A stretch of DNA of 64,000 nucleotides, taken from NCBI GenBank assembly GCA_028819215.1, contig JAPPMG010000100.1:107008-171007 (forward strand), in the 5' to 3' direction. A program made the translations under genes and the position numbers. Position 1 is the first letter of the stretch; the number at the start of each line of letters is the position of its first letter. The DNA is from Bryobacterales bacterium (lineage in GTDB: Bacteria; Acidobacteriota; Terriglobia; Bryobacterales; UBA6623). Shown here piece by piece: positions 40,506 to 50,052 of the stretch. The notes under the pieces are model-generated. The model was not told the origin of the DNA, made no database searches, and saw only the letters and a list, made by a program, of their open reading frames with translations.

Positions 40506-41498
40506 CTACTCTTCGAATGCGGCGTCGAAAGCGACCGCTGACGGCTGGAAGTCGACGCTCTTGGTGAACTCGCAGGCCTCGGCTGCGCCCGCTTCCCTCT
40601 CCATGCCGCTGTCCTCCCACTCGATCGACAGGGGCCCGTCGTAGCCGATGTGGTTCAGCGCGCGGATGATTTCCTCGAAGTCAACCCCGCCCCGGCCCAG
40701 CGATCGGAAGTCCCAGCCGCGGTCTTGGTGGCCGAAGTTCAAGTGCGACGCCAGGATGCCGGACTTGCCATCAAGCTGCAGGGCCGCGTCCTTCATGTGG
40801 ACGTGGTAGATCCGGTCCTTGAACTCGCGGATGAAGATCACCGGATCCACCTGCTGCCAGTGCAGGTGGCTGGGGTCGAAATTGAAGCCGAACGCCTCGC
40901 GATGGCCTACCGCCTCCAAGGCGCGGTGCGCCGTGTAAATGTCGAAGGCGATCTCGGTCGGATGCACTTCCAAGCCGAATCGGACGCCGACCTCGTCGAA
41001 GACGTCTAGGATTGGATTGAACATTTCCGCGAAGTGCGCGAAGCCGGCATCGATCATCTCGTCGGACACCGGTGGGAAGCTGTACAGCAAGTGCCAGATC
41101 GATGAACCGGTGAAGCCGTTGGCGACCTTGAGGCCTAGGTTGCTGGCCGACCGGGCCGTGTCTTTCATGGCCTGTACCGCCCATTGGCGCTTGCCTTCCG
41201 GATCGCCCGCAACTTCGTCCGGAGCGAACAGGTCGGAGCGCGCGTCGTCGTTGGGGTCGCACACGAGTTGCCCCGCCAAGTGGTTCGAGATCGCGAACAG
41301 TTGCAGTCCGTTGTCCTCGAGAATGGCCTTCTGCTTGGCGCAGTAGTCCAGATCCGTCGCAGCCTTGGAGACGTCCATGTGGTCGCCCCAGCATGCGAGT
41401 TCGAGGCCATCGTAGCCCCACGACTTCGCCTTTGGTGCGAGCACCTCGAGTGGGAGGTCGGCCCATTGGCCGGTGAACAGGGTGACGGGTCTAGCCAT
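40506..41498 (-). CDS. Sugar phosphate isomerase/epimerase (xylose-isomerase-like TIM barrel)
   Basis: 330 residues of the AP-endonuclease-2 / IolE-like TIM-barrel family. Metal-binding positions appear in ELACWGDHMD (about 33-42), LEVHPTEIAFD, FNFDPSHLHW and IYHVHMKDA, and SIEWEDSGME near the end. Such enzymes isomerise or epimerise keto-sugars or cyclitols. It lies upstream of the YhdT-like and symporter genes on the same strand, which suggests uptake and first-step processing of one sugar. The specific reaction is unknown. Confidence 0.88.
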   Translation of the reverse strand: MARPVTLFTGQWADLPLEVLAPKAKSWGYDGLELACWGDHMDVSKAATDLDYCAKQKAILEDNGLQLFAISNHLAGQLVCDPNDDARSDLFAPDEVAGDPEGKRQWAVQAMKDTARSASNLGLKVANGFTGSSIWHLLYSFPPVSDEMIDAGFAHFAEMFNPILDVFDEVGVRFGLEVHPTEIAFDIYTAHRALEAVGHREAFGFNFDPSHLHWQQVDPVIFIREFKDRIYHVHMKDAALQLDGKSGILASHLNFGHQDRGWDFRSLGRGGVDFEEIIRALNHIGYDGPLSIEWEDSGMEREAGAAEACEFTKSVDFQPSAVAFDAAFEE

Positions 41499-41665
41499 GA
41501 AGAGTGAGAGTCTCCTTGTGATGGGAACGCGAGAACTGGAAGTTTAGCAAACAGCTGTCCCGGCTTGCCCGCCGTAACCCCGTTGCGACGCGGCTATCGT
41601 CGCTCTCAGCCAGGGCGCTGTCTCCGTGGTACTATCACCAAGTCTCTAGTTTTCCCCGAATCGGC

Positions 41666-42880
41666 ATGAGGCTGACGTCGTACTTCAGCTGTCCGGTGCT
41701 GGCCGGACTGCTCTTGCTGTTCGCTCTGCCCGCAACTGCGATCGAGATCGCTACGGGGTCCATGCTCGGGCCACGCTACGGGGCGGATCGCTTCTACGTG
41801 CGCGGCGGTCCGTCCGCAGACTGGAGCCCGACGTATGCGGGCGGTCGTTTCCGGGGCAAGGTCAGGGGCAGCCTCGCACTCGTTCGCGTTACCCAGGCCA
41901 TCTTCGATGACGAGTGGCTCAGCGAGCGGCCCTTTGATCCCGATGCGAACACCGATCGAGTGATCGAGCGCCTAGATGTCTACAAGCAGCACGGCGTGGC
42001 CGGCATCGTGGTTGGCCTGCAAGGCGGAAATCCCCGCTACGAGGGCGAGTCCAACGGCGTTCGGAGGGGCATAAGCGCCGATCTAGGCGAGAAGGCCGGA
42101 GCCTTGGTCAGCGCCTACAATCCTGACGGATCGTTGAAGCCAGAGTGGACGGCTCGGCTGGACAAGCTGCTCAAGGCGGCTGACCAACGCGGTCTGGTCG
42201 TGTGCTTGGTCCTGTTTCAGCAAGACCAAGACGAGGTTCTGGAGTCTCCCGAGGCCATCGTTGCCGCCGCAGGCAATGTTGCTCGTCACCTGATCGAACG
42301 CGATGCGCGCAATGTCATCGTTGATGTTGCCGACGCGTGGGACGAGCCCGAGGGTCGCTGGGACCATCGCCGCTTCGTCCCGCGCTACGTAGAGTACTTG
42401 ATCCGCGCCGTCCGCGAGCAGTTTCAGCACGCCTCGTTCAGCTTGCCGATTGGCGCTTCCAGCGGTTCGGGGATGCTCTACCCGATGTCCCTCGCGCGCC
42501 TGTGCGATCTAGTCCTGCTGCAAGGCGATGGCCGGACGCCTTCGGAGAAGCTGGCTCGTTCCAAGCAATTCAAGCAATACGGGCGGCCGGTGTTGATGGT
42601 GAGTGACAGCAATGGCTTGGACGCGACCAATGCCGAGCTGGCACGCGAGGCGTCGATTGCGCAAGCCTTTCTGGAAGGGGCGGCCGGATGGAGTTTCGTG
42701 CCGGCCTTGACGGCGAATCGGTTTCCGTTCGACTACGAGCTGGCGGACAGCGCGGTGTTCGAGGACTCATGGCCGGCCGACACGCGGCGTAGGGCGTACT
42801 TCCGGGCCATGCTGGAGGGAATCGCGAGGATCGTGTTGAGGCGACCGCCGTCTACCTCCGGGAAGCGTAAGAGGAGATAA
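41666..42880 (+). CDS. Secreted TIM-barrel protein, glycoside-hydrolase-like
   Basis: 404 residues with signal peptide (LLLLFALPATA). The body has the layout of a (beta/alpha)8 glycosidase: ALVRVTQAIFDDEWL, KQHGVAGIVVGLQGGNP, DQRGLVVCLVLFQQDQ, ARNVIVDVADAWDEPE and VLMVSDSNGLD. Paired acids such as those in DVADAWDEPE could be the acid/base residues, but I do not recognise the family. The mature N-terminus FYVRGGPSADWSPTYAGG reads like a ligand-facing DUF-type segment. It is probably involved in carbohydrate processing, but this is uncertain. Confidence 0.6.
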   Translation: MRLTSYFSCPVLAGLLLLFALPATAIEIATGSMLGPRYGADRFYVRGGPSADWSPTYAGGRFRGKVRGSLALVRVTQAIFDDEWLSERPFDPDANTDRVIERLDVYKQHGVAGIVVGLQGGNPRYEGESNGVRRGISADLGEKAGALVSAYNPDGSLKPEWTARLDKLLKAADQRGLVVCLVLFQQDQDEVLESPEAIVAAAGNVARHLIERDARNVIVDVADAWDEPEGRWDHRRFVPRYVEYLIRAVREQFQHASFSLPIGASSGSGMLYPMSLARLCDLVLLQGDGRTPSEKLARSKQFKQYGRPVLMVSDSNGLDATNAELAREASIAQAFLEGAAGWSFVPALTANRFPFDYELADSAVFEDSWPADTRRRAYFRAMLEGIARIVLRRPPSTSGKRKRR

Positions 42881-43365
42881 GGGACTGTAGTGCGCTGAGG
42901 CTTGCCTTGGCCCGCCACGGCTCCTTCTCCAGGCTGCTCCGAGCTCCTGCACGACCTCGGCTTGGGCGAACTTGAGCGGCTGACGGCGCTCCGAAAGAGG
43001 CCCTGGCTAGGCCCGAGGTGCGCGTGCTCCAGTAGGTGGAGCCTCGGGGGCGCTCCCGCAGGGCGCGGTTGAGCGGGGAGGCGACCCGCGGTTCGTCTTG
43101 GATGCGCGCCAGTTCCTCGTTCCACTATTCGAGTGGCCACGTGCGCCGTGATATTCTCGGCTAACGGCGATGATCGAATGGATTCGCAGCCGTCAAGAAA
43201 GCTGCCTTCGGTTGCGAAGCGTAGCAACAAGCGCAGAACCAATGGACGAGAGCTCGCCGCAATCGATTGTGATCGGCAGGCGCTCTGTCCGCGCCGGGAC
43301 CCGTGAGTCCGTTTCCGAGGCATGCAGCGAATGAGGCTCGCGCCGACAGCTAGCGGAGGAGCTTG
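42881..43365. other. Intergenic region with a possible minus-strand coding relic
   Basis: About 480 bases between the TIM-barrel gene and the RND pump. On the minus strand, roughly 43130-42950 has a stretch with strong third-position G/C bias (reading WNEELARIQDEPRVASPLN). It has no start and is bounded upstream by a TAG. It may be the tail of a decayed gene. Nothing else is visible. Confidence 0.35.
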
Positions 43366-46300
43366 GTGAGCGGCCCAGTCGCATGGTGCGCGCGGAACGG
43401 CGTCGTCGGCAACCTGCTGCTATTCGTCATCGTTGCAGCAGGCGCGCTTTCGATCGCCGGTCTCAACTCGACGCTATTCCCCGATGTCACTCTTGATGTC
43501 GTAACGGTATCGGTTCCCTATCGAGGCGCCTCTCCCCCAGATGTGGAGGAATCGGTATGCGTTCTGGTCGAGGAAGCGCTTCAGGGAATCGAGGGAGTCA
43601 ACAAGATCACGTCGACAGCTGAAGAGGGGATTGGCGTTGCAGTGGTCGAGGTTCGATCTGGTTACGACGTTGATGAGATCCGTGAAGAAATAAAGTCCAA
43701 AGTCGATGGTATAGAGGCCTTTCCGGAAGACGCGGGGAGACCCGTAGTCCGCTCGATTCCGCTGCGCGTCGAGGTGATCGGCGTGGTCATATACGGGGCT
43801 ACGGACTTGCCCACGCTCAAGAGAATCGGCGAGCAGGCCCGCAGGGATCTCGAATCTCTCCCCGAGATTTCTCAGGTCGAAATGGCCAATGTTCCCCCAT
43901 ACGAGATCTCAATCGAAGTCTCGGAACAGGCAATGCGGCGCTGGGGCCTGACGTTCGATGACGTCGCATCCGCCGTTCGTCGGTCGTCGGTCGACTTGCC
44001 GGGAGGATCCGTCAAGACCCCTGGCGGCGAGATCATGCTCCGGACGAGCGGACGGGCCGACACCGGAGTTCAGTTCGAAGCGTTGCCCGTCGTCAGGCGC
44101 CCTGACGGCACCATGATTCGCGTGGGAGACGTGGCACAGGTGGTCGACGGCTTGGAAGAGATCGCGAGTTCGACCGCGCTAGATGGAACGCCAGCCGTAG
44201 TTCTCAATGTCTACCGGGTCGGGAGCGAAAGCGCAACCGATATCGCGGACGCCGTGTATGCGTACGTGCAAGGCGCGACCGCCAGTCTGCCGGACGGCAT
44301 CAAGATGGCCGCGTGGCAAGACTGGGCCTACACCCTTCGGAGCCGAACCCGCCTGCTCGTCGAGAACGCCCTGTCGGGACTGCTGCTGGTGTTCGTCGTG
44401 TTGGCCTTGTTCATGCGCTTGAGACTCGCGTTATGGGTTGCGATCGGCATACCGGTTTCGTTCATGGGGGCGTTCGCGCTGATGCCGGCGCTCGATGTGA
44501 CGATCAATATGATCTCGCTCCTGGCGTTCATCTTGGTGCTGGGCATCGTGGTCGACGATGCGATTGTCGTTGCGGAGAACATCGACAGCAAGCAATCCGA
44601 GCTCAAGCAAGGCGTGAAAGGGGCCATCGAGGGGACGCGGGAGGTGTGCGTGCCCGTAGTCTTCGGAGTACTGACAACGATGGTCTCTTTTGCGCCCATG
44701 TTCTTCGTTCCGGGCACTAACGGGAAGTTGATGGTGGCGATCCCATTGATCGTCATACCGGTCCTGTTCTTCTCCCTCGTTGAATCAATCTTCGTCCTGC
44801 CCGGCCACTTGGCTCACCGCCGGTCCGACGATGAAGGCTCGGGCGGCTTGGTGGTCCGTGCTTGGGATCGCCTGAGTGACCGGTTCTCGACCTCGCTCGC
44901 ATGGATCGCCGAGAGACTGTACAGGCCTGTTCTTGCCGCCGCGCTCCGTTGGAGGTACTTGACTCTTGCGATCGCCCTGACCTGCATGGTCTTGACCGGT
45001 GCCTTCGTTGCGAGCGGGCACATCAAGGTCATCCTGCTGCCTACCGACGAGTCAGACAAGGTGGTCGCGTTCGTGACGATGCCGCAGGAGGCCCCGGCCG
45101 ACGCGACGAGGGCAGCGGTTGGTCGGGTAGAGCGGGCCGCGTTCGCGCTTCGCGAGGAGATCGCTCGGGAGGAAGGCAGCGACCAGTTCCGGCACATCCT
45201 CAGTTCGATCGGGGAGCAGCCGTACCAGCTTGTGCTTGGCGGTCCTACTGCCCGAATCAACCCGCCCAAGGGCGAGCATCTAGCGGAAGTGAACATCGAG
45301 CTGAAACGAGCTGAAACCCGGACGGTTCGGGCTGAGGAGATCGCGCGGCGGCTCCGAGAGAAGATCGGGCGGATACCCGGGGCCAGCGAACTCTCGATCA
45401 CTCATGCCTTATTCGGAGGAGGGAAGGCGATCGATATACAGTTCAGCGGAGCGGACCTAGAAGAGATGCAGGCGGTGGTGAATAAGACGAAGGAGCGGAT
45501 CGAGCAGTATCCAGGGGTCTTCGACGTTACCGACACATCTCGCGGGGCAAAGCCTGAAATTCAGCTTTCACTCGCTCCGGAAGGCGAGACCATGGGCCTT
45601 TCGTTGATAGAAATCGGGCGACAGGTAAGACAGGGATTCTTCGGGGAGGAAGTCCAGCGAATCCAGCGAGGCCGGGAGGACGTTCGCGTCATGGTGCGCT
45701 ACCCAGAGACGGAGCGGCGTTCCGTCGGCGACCTCGAAGGCATGCGATTTCGTGTCCCAGGCGGGGACGAGGTTCCATTCTCAACGGTGGCGGAAGCAAC
45801 GCTTGGCCGTGGGCCGGCGTCGATCACTCGAGTTGACCGGAATCGGTCGATCAATGTCTTGGCGGCGGTCGATACGTCAGTGACGACCAGCCAGCAGGTG
45901 CTAGCGGACCTCGAAACAAGCTTTCTTCCGGCATTGCTGGAAGACCACGATTCAGTGCGATACGCATTCCTTGGGGATCAAGCCGAGTTGATCGAGGCCA
46001 CGGAGGCTCTGGCAACCGCGCTGGCGATTGCTCTCTGCGTGATGTTCGTGACTCTCGCCGTTCCCCTCAAGAGCTATTTCGCACCGGTCATCGTGCTCTC
46101 TGCCGTGCCGTTCGGGGCTGTCGGAGCGATATGGGGCCACGTGATCATGGGAATCCCACTGACGTTCATTTCCACCTGCGGTGTGGTAGCGCTGGCCGGA
46201 GTGGTTGTGAACGACTCGCTAGTGCTGGTGAGCTTTGTCCAAGAACATGCCGGGCGAATGGGGTCGCGTTTCGAGGCCGTTCGCATAGCGGGCGAGTCGC

Positions 46301-46566
46301 GCTTCCGAGCGATCATCCTGACGTCCTTGACCACAACTGCCGGCGTATCTCCGCTGATGTTTGAGAGCGACCTGCAAGCACAGTTTCTGATTCCGATGGC
46401 AGTCGCGCTCGCCTACGGAGTGCTCTTCGCAACGCTCGTGACATTGCTGCTGGTGCCCGCTCTCTACCTGATCCTTGACGACTTCCGGCTCGCAGCCCGT
46501 TGGCTCCTGCACGGCAGCGTCGAGAAGGACCTGAACCACGAGTCATCACACACGCTTCCGGAATGA
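43366..46566 (+). CDS. RND-family efflux permease (AcrB/MMPL-like)
   Basis: A 1066-residue inner-membrane antiporter with the RND layout: helix 1, a large periplasmic loop, helices 2-6, a second loop and helices 8-12. The GTG at 43366 has a perfect GGAGGA ribosome-binding site five bases upstream. The proton-relay region GIVVDDAIVVAENID (paired Asp) lies in helix 4. Two periplasmic loops with VSVPYRGASPPDVEESV and the PN2-type repeat (IPGASELSITHAL) are present. No membrane-fusion or outer-membrane partner gene lies next to it, so its partners are encoded elsewhere. Substrate unknown. Confidence 0.93.
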   Translation: MSGPVAWCARNGVVGNLLLFVIVAAGALSIAGLNSTLFPDVTLDVVTVSVPYRGASPPDVEESVCVLVEEALQGIEGVNKITSTAEEGIGVAVVEVRSGYDVDEIREEIKSKVDGIEAFPEDAGRPVVRSIPLRVEVIGVVIYGATDLPTLKRIGEQARRDLESLPEISQVEMANVPPYEISIEVSEQAMRRWGLTFDDVASAVRRSSVDLPGGSVKTPGGEIMLRTSGRADTGVQFEALPVVRRPDGTMIRVGDVAQVVDGLEEIASSTALDGTPAVVLNVYRVGSESATDIADAVYAYVQGATASLPDGIKMAAWQDWAYTLRSRTRLLVENALSGLLLVFVVLALFMRLRLALWVAIGIPVSFMGAFALMPALDVTINMISLLAFILVLGIVVDDAIVVAENIDSKQSELKQGVKGAIEGTREVCVPVVFGVLTTMVSFAPMFFVPGTNGKLMVAIPLIVIPVLFFSLVESIFVLPGHLAHRRSDDEGSGGLVVRAWDRLSDRFSTSLAWIAERLYRPVLAAALRWRYLTLAIALTCMVLTGAFVASGHIKVILLPTDESDKVVAFVTMPQEAPADATRAAVGRVERAAFALREEIAREEGSDQFRHILSSIGEQPYQLVLGGPTARINPPKGEHLAEVNIELKRAETRTVRAEEIARRLREKIGRIPGASELSITHALFGGGKAIDIQFSGADLEEMQAVVNKTKERIEQYPGVFDVTDTSRGAKPEIQLSLAPEGETMGLSLIEIGRQVRQGFFGEEVQRIQRGREDVRVMVRYPETERRSVGDLEGMRFRVPGGDEVPFSTVAEATLGRGPASITRVDRNRSINVLAAVDTSVTTSQQVLADLETSFLPALLEDHDSVRYAFLGDQAELIEATEALATALAIALCVMFVTLAVPLKSYFAPVIVLSAVPFGAVGAIWGHVIMGIPLTFISTCGVVALAGVVVNDSLVLVSFVQEHAGRMGSRFEAVRIAGESRFRAIILTSLTTTAGVSPLMFESDLQAQFLIPMAVALAYGVLFATLVTLLLVPALYLILDDFRLAARWLLHGSVEKDLNHESSHTLPE

Positions 46567-47363
46567 CGCAGGCCTTTCCGCCCCCCGCACGAGGCGGAAA
46601 CTGGCGAGGAACCCGCCCTTTCGGCTGAGCCCGGCCGAAGCCTCCACCGCGTGTGCCGCCGAAACGTGCTCCGGTCCACCGGCTGTCGCCTGTTCTTGGC
46701 GTCGCCGCCACTCGCCCCAGACAACGTCGGCAGCCTCGACGGCCGAGTAGCCGGATTCCGCAGTCTCTGCCACATGCCCGCAGTTTGTTCTCAAGTCCAA
46801 CATCGCTCTTGAAGGACACCCGGAGACCGCCATGCCGGTAGCGATGGTCGCGTCTGGCGCGTTCGTCGGGCCAGCGGATCCTAATCGGGCCGGGCCCAGT
46901 CTTCGCAGGACGGAACTGTCATTAAGGCTGGCAGGGAATTGTTGTGATAGAATCGCCCTGTAAAGAACTTCCGTTCGTGCCGTGCATACGTGGGCCCCGT
47001 CCATAACCACAACGGCAGGAACCTTCGCTGTGAATTCCAAGCGTTTCAAGAAGAGCGCCCTTCTGACAGGGGTTCGGTTACGTTTGGAGCGTAATCCGGA
47101 TAGGGGCCGCATGCGGGTATCGAGTCGACCGGCCCGCTTTGGCCGTGCTACCGCGGTCGACATGGCACGCTCCAGGAACGCCATTCCGGTCGGCCTTGCG
47201 CGGTCGCCCGGGATCCGCATCGAAGAGCGAAACCTTGTGTCAGCTACAGCTTCGGTCGGAGCGCAATCTGGAGCATTCGGCGAGCATCGCGATGGCATCC
47301 TGCCTCTGCTGTCGCGCGACGCGGGTCGGCATAGAGTCGTCAGGGCTCCGGACGGGGCTTGAC
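46567..47363. other. Gene-free region before the AT-rich oxygenase gene
   Basis: About 800 bases. Long open frames exist on both strands (for example minus 47466-46546), but they have no ribosome-binding site, no recognisable motif and overlap each other. A hairpin with 8-bp arms (TTTCCGCC 46575-46582 / GGCGGAAA 46593-46600) lies just after the RND gene and might be its terminator, although no T-run follows. Confidence 0.4.
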
Positions 47364-48557
47364 ATGAGCATGCCATCCGAGCCGAAGCGAATGCCGACGT
47401 GCTACGTCGAAGGGTTTCGGAAAGCATACAAGATCGATCCGGATATCGCTTCCAACTACATTGCACACACTACAGTTGCGGATCCCGAAGCAGATGCCGT
47501 AATCGAAAAGTTGGCGACACTCGATCCGACTCTTTCGACGCAATATATCAATGCTGCGATGGATCAAGATAAAGATAATCTAGTAGGTGCCCCATCGATC
47601 TTGAAGGATTTCTTTGCGAGCATAAATACCGTCCCTGACTGGGTTGATTTTGAATCATTGATTCCCGGAATCAAAATGTTTCACCGAAATTCAAGAATTG
47701 TCTTGGCCGCATTCGTGGGAGGTGTATTAGTCGAAGGATTTTCGACAAACATTAGCAAATCGTTCTTCATTACCGGACGTGTCCGCGACACAGGAGTCAG
47801 ACGATTAAAGCAGAATAACCGACACATGATCGAGATTTTCATGCCTGGTGGATTGTTACGGGATGGGGACGGATGGAAGCTCTCTGTCCGCGTACGGCTC
47901 ATCCACGCACAAGTCAGGCACCTCTTGAACAATTCCGAGGACTGGGACACTGAGGCGTGGGGAGTACCCTTGAGTGCAGCACACGTGGGCTATTCAATCA
48001 CGGCTTTTTCGGCGCGGTTACTGCAGCACATGAAGAGCCTAGGAGCAAAATTCACGGAGGAAGAGGGACGGAGCTTCTTGGACATCTGGCGCTATTCAGG
48101 TTTGCTGATGGGCATTCCTGAAACGATCTTGTTTCGCACCAAGGAAGAAGCATTGAGAATCTTCGAAATCGGCTACCTCTGCGAGCCAGACGTCGATGAA
48201 GATTCAATTGCTATGGCCAATTCTCTTGTCAATTCTGCTCCACTGGTTGCCGGGATAACGGAGCCTAAGGCTCGACACAGTCTGTCGACCTACGTTTACA
48301 GTGTGTCGCGTGCGCTCATTGGTAACGAACTCGCTGACGACCTAATGTACCCTGCCCAATCGACCTTCGGCGTTCTGCCTTGGTTTCGCGTGCAGGGCCA
48401 CTACAACCGACTCATGGGCAAGCTCTTCCCCAGACTCGCGCGGCAGAACAACTACACCAATTTCACTGGTCTGATGGAGGTGTCCGAGTTCGACGAGGAG
48501 GGCATCAGTTACAGGCTGCCCGACCATGTCCATGCGGAACGCTCCACCCCGTGGTGA
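47364..48557 (+). CDS. MpaB/DUF2236-family oxygenase, laterally acquired candidate
   Basis: 397 residues from the ATG at 47364. It has features of the DUF2236 (MpaB / rubber-oxygenase-like) heme-protein family: SILKDFFASINTVPDWVDFE at the N-terminal side, RLIHAQVRHLL near residue 180, where the His would be a heme ligand in the family, and GVPLSAAHVGYSITAFS just after it. Family members cleave isoprenoid double bonds or are uncharacterised. By hand count G+C is about 43 % in 47461-47760, against about 62 % in a line from the next gene, so the gene is probably a recent transfer. Upstream flank has no clear partner gene. Confidence 0.72.
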   Translation: MSMPSEPKRMPTCYVEGFRKAYKIDPDIASNYIAHTTVADPEADAVIEKLATLDPTLSTQYINAAMDQDKDNLVGAPSILKDFFASINTVPDWVDFESLIPGIKMFHRNSRIVLAAFVGGVLVEGFSTNISKSFFITGRVRDTGVRRLKQNNRHMIEIFMPGGLLRDGDGWKLSVRVRLIHAQVRHLLNNSEDWDTEAWGVPLSAAHVGYSITAFSARLLQHMKSLGAKFTEEEGRSFLDIWRYSGLLMGIPETILFRTKEEALRIFEIGYLCEPDVDEDSIAMANSLVNSAPLVAGITEPKARHSLSTYVYSVSRALIGNELADDLMYPAQSTFGVLPWFRVQGHYNRLMGKLFPRLARQNNYTNFTGLMEVSEFDEEGISYRLPDHVHAERSTPW

Positions 48558-48701
48558 GACCGTTCCGGCGACGCACGGAGTCAGAGCTCTTGGATTGCGC
48601 ACGCGTGGTAGTGACCGCAGTCCGGACGGCAACAATCGATGCTAGGAAACCGCCTCTCCAGCACCTTTCCGCCACCAGCGATTGACCCTCAACACAGAAG
48701 C

Positions 48702-48721
48702 TATAATCCCGAAGAGATAGG
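48702..48721 (+). promoter_or_regulatory. Possible near-leaderless promoter of the second Gfo/Idh gene
   Basis: TATAAT at 48702-48707 lies only 14 bases before the GTG start. TTGACC at 48682-48687 is a -35-like hexamer but is 14 bases away, shorter than usual. If used, the leader would be about eight bases. Confidence 0.25.
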
Positions 48722-49954
48722 GTGAGCCGCCAAGTTTCCGAGACGCCGGTCCTGCTGATAGGGGCGGGCATGATCGCTCACGACCAGATCCTGCCCGCGC
48801 TGCTGCAGATGCGGCGGGAGGGCGCGGTCGGGGAAGTCACTGTCTGCTCCCAGCGCAACAGATCGGTTGAGGCGCTGGCGCGGGCCCCCACGCTGCAGCG
48901 CGCATTTCCGGACGTAGGCTTTCGGGCAGCGCTAGATCCGACAGCCTCATCGGACGAGCCACGCCCTGAGCACTACCGGTCGCTGCTCGCCGAGCTGCCT
49001 GAGCGCAGCGTGGTCGTGGTGGCGGTGCCGGATCAGCTACATCGACAAGTGGTGCTTGACGCACTGTGCGCGAGCCAACACGTCTGCTGCGTTAAGCCGC
49101 TCGTGCTGCGAGTTTCGGACTCGCTTGAAATCGAACGCGAGGCGCGCGCACGGGGACTGCTCGTGGGCGTGGAATACCACAAGCGCTTCGATCCAAGGAG
49201 CATCATGGCGCGGGATCGCTATCGCAGCGGCCAGTTCGGCGAGTTCAAGCTTGGGACGGCGCGCCTGATGGAGAAATGGCATTACCGTGACTCGAACTTC
49301 CAGAACTGGTTCACCGCTGACGCCACCGACTCATTCGTGTACATCGGCTGCCACTACGTGGACTTGGTGCATTTTGTCACCGGATTGTTGCCCACCGCCC
49401 TCTCGGTCTACGGCATTCTCGACGAACTGCCAAACGGTGACCAAGGCTACTTGTGGACCGACGCGCGCGTGTTGTGGGAGAACGGCGCCTGCCTGAATGT
49501 CCAGAACTCGCTGAGCTTCCCCGATGCCGCGCCGGGTCCGAACACCCAGGGCATGACCCTGTACTGCACCGGAAGCGGCAGGGGCGCCCTGCTAGAGCAC
49601 TCGGACCAGTATCGAGGCATCGCATACAGCTTTGGCGAACCGGCAGGCGGACCTGGCGGAACGCAGTACGCGGAGCCCAGCCCGGATTACTTCCTGTATC
49701 AGGATCTTGGCGGGCCGGGGCTTGTGCCGACCGGCTACGGGGTGCGGTCGGTCAGGCACATCGTGGAAGAAGCCATACGCGTTGAACGCGACGCTGGCTC
49801 GGAAGACCAGCGGAAGGCCATCATCGCCGAGATCGAATCTGCGGGGATCCTAGCCACGCCTTCGAATAGCAGGTACAACGAGGCAGTCTGCGAGGCTGCG
49901 CGGGAGTCGATTGCGAGCGGCGGCCGGCTCGTCAAAGTCCCGCAATTGGGATGA
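48722..49954 (+). CDS. Gfo/Idh/MocA-family oxidoreductase
   Basis: 410 residues starting at a GTG. The Rossmann start is VLLIGAGMIAHDQILPALL. The NAD-binding region is VVVAVPDQLHRQVVLDAL and the catalytic Lys region is CVKPLVLRVSDSLEIE, where the usual EKP is changed to VKP. The substrate domain has VGVEYHKRFDPRSIMAR and FVYIGCHYVDLVHF. There is no signal peptide, unlike the family member at 37343. The loss of Glu in the EKP motif is a variation worth noting. It probably acts on a carbohydrate derivative in the cytoplasm. Confidence 0.85.
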   Translation: MSRQVSETPVLLIGAGMIAHDQILPALLQMRREGAVGEVTVCSQRNRSVEALARAPTLQRAFPDVGFRAALDPTASSDEPRPEHYRSLLAELPERSVVVVAVPDQLHRQVVLDALCASQHVCCVKPLVLRVSDSLEIEREARARGLLVGVEYHKRFDPRSIMARDRYRSGQFGEFKLGTARLMEKWHYRDSNFQNWFTADATDSFVYIGCHYVDLVHFVTGLLPTALSVYGILDELPNGDQGYLWTDARVLWENGACLNVQNSLSFPDAAPGPNTQGMTLYCTGSGRGALLEHSDQYRGIAYSFGEPAGGPGGTQYAEPSPDYFLYQDLGGPGLVPTGYGVRSVRHIVEEAIRVERDAGSEDQRKAIIAEIESAGILATPSNSRYNEAVCEAARESIASGGRLVKVPQLG

Positions 49955-50052
49955 CGGAGACGATCTGCTTCGAGCCGGAAGGCGGGTTGCCTGAGATCCG
50001 TCAAGCCAGAGCTCTGATCGACGATTCGAAGCGACAGGGATCCCGTCCCGGG

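Noticed and set aside
46575..46600. Hairpin after the RND gene as a confident terminator
   Set aside because: No T-run follows on either strand, so it was only mentioned as weak.
46982..47362. A 126-codon plus-strand frame before the oxygenase
   Set aside because: Arg-rich with no recognisable domain or start signal, and antisense to another equally open frame.
46546..47466. A 306-codon minus-strand frame
   Set aside because: No ribosome-binding site, no motif, and it overlaps the RND and oxygenase ends; more likely an open antisense frame.
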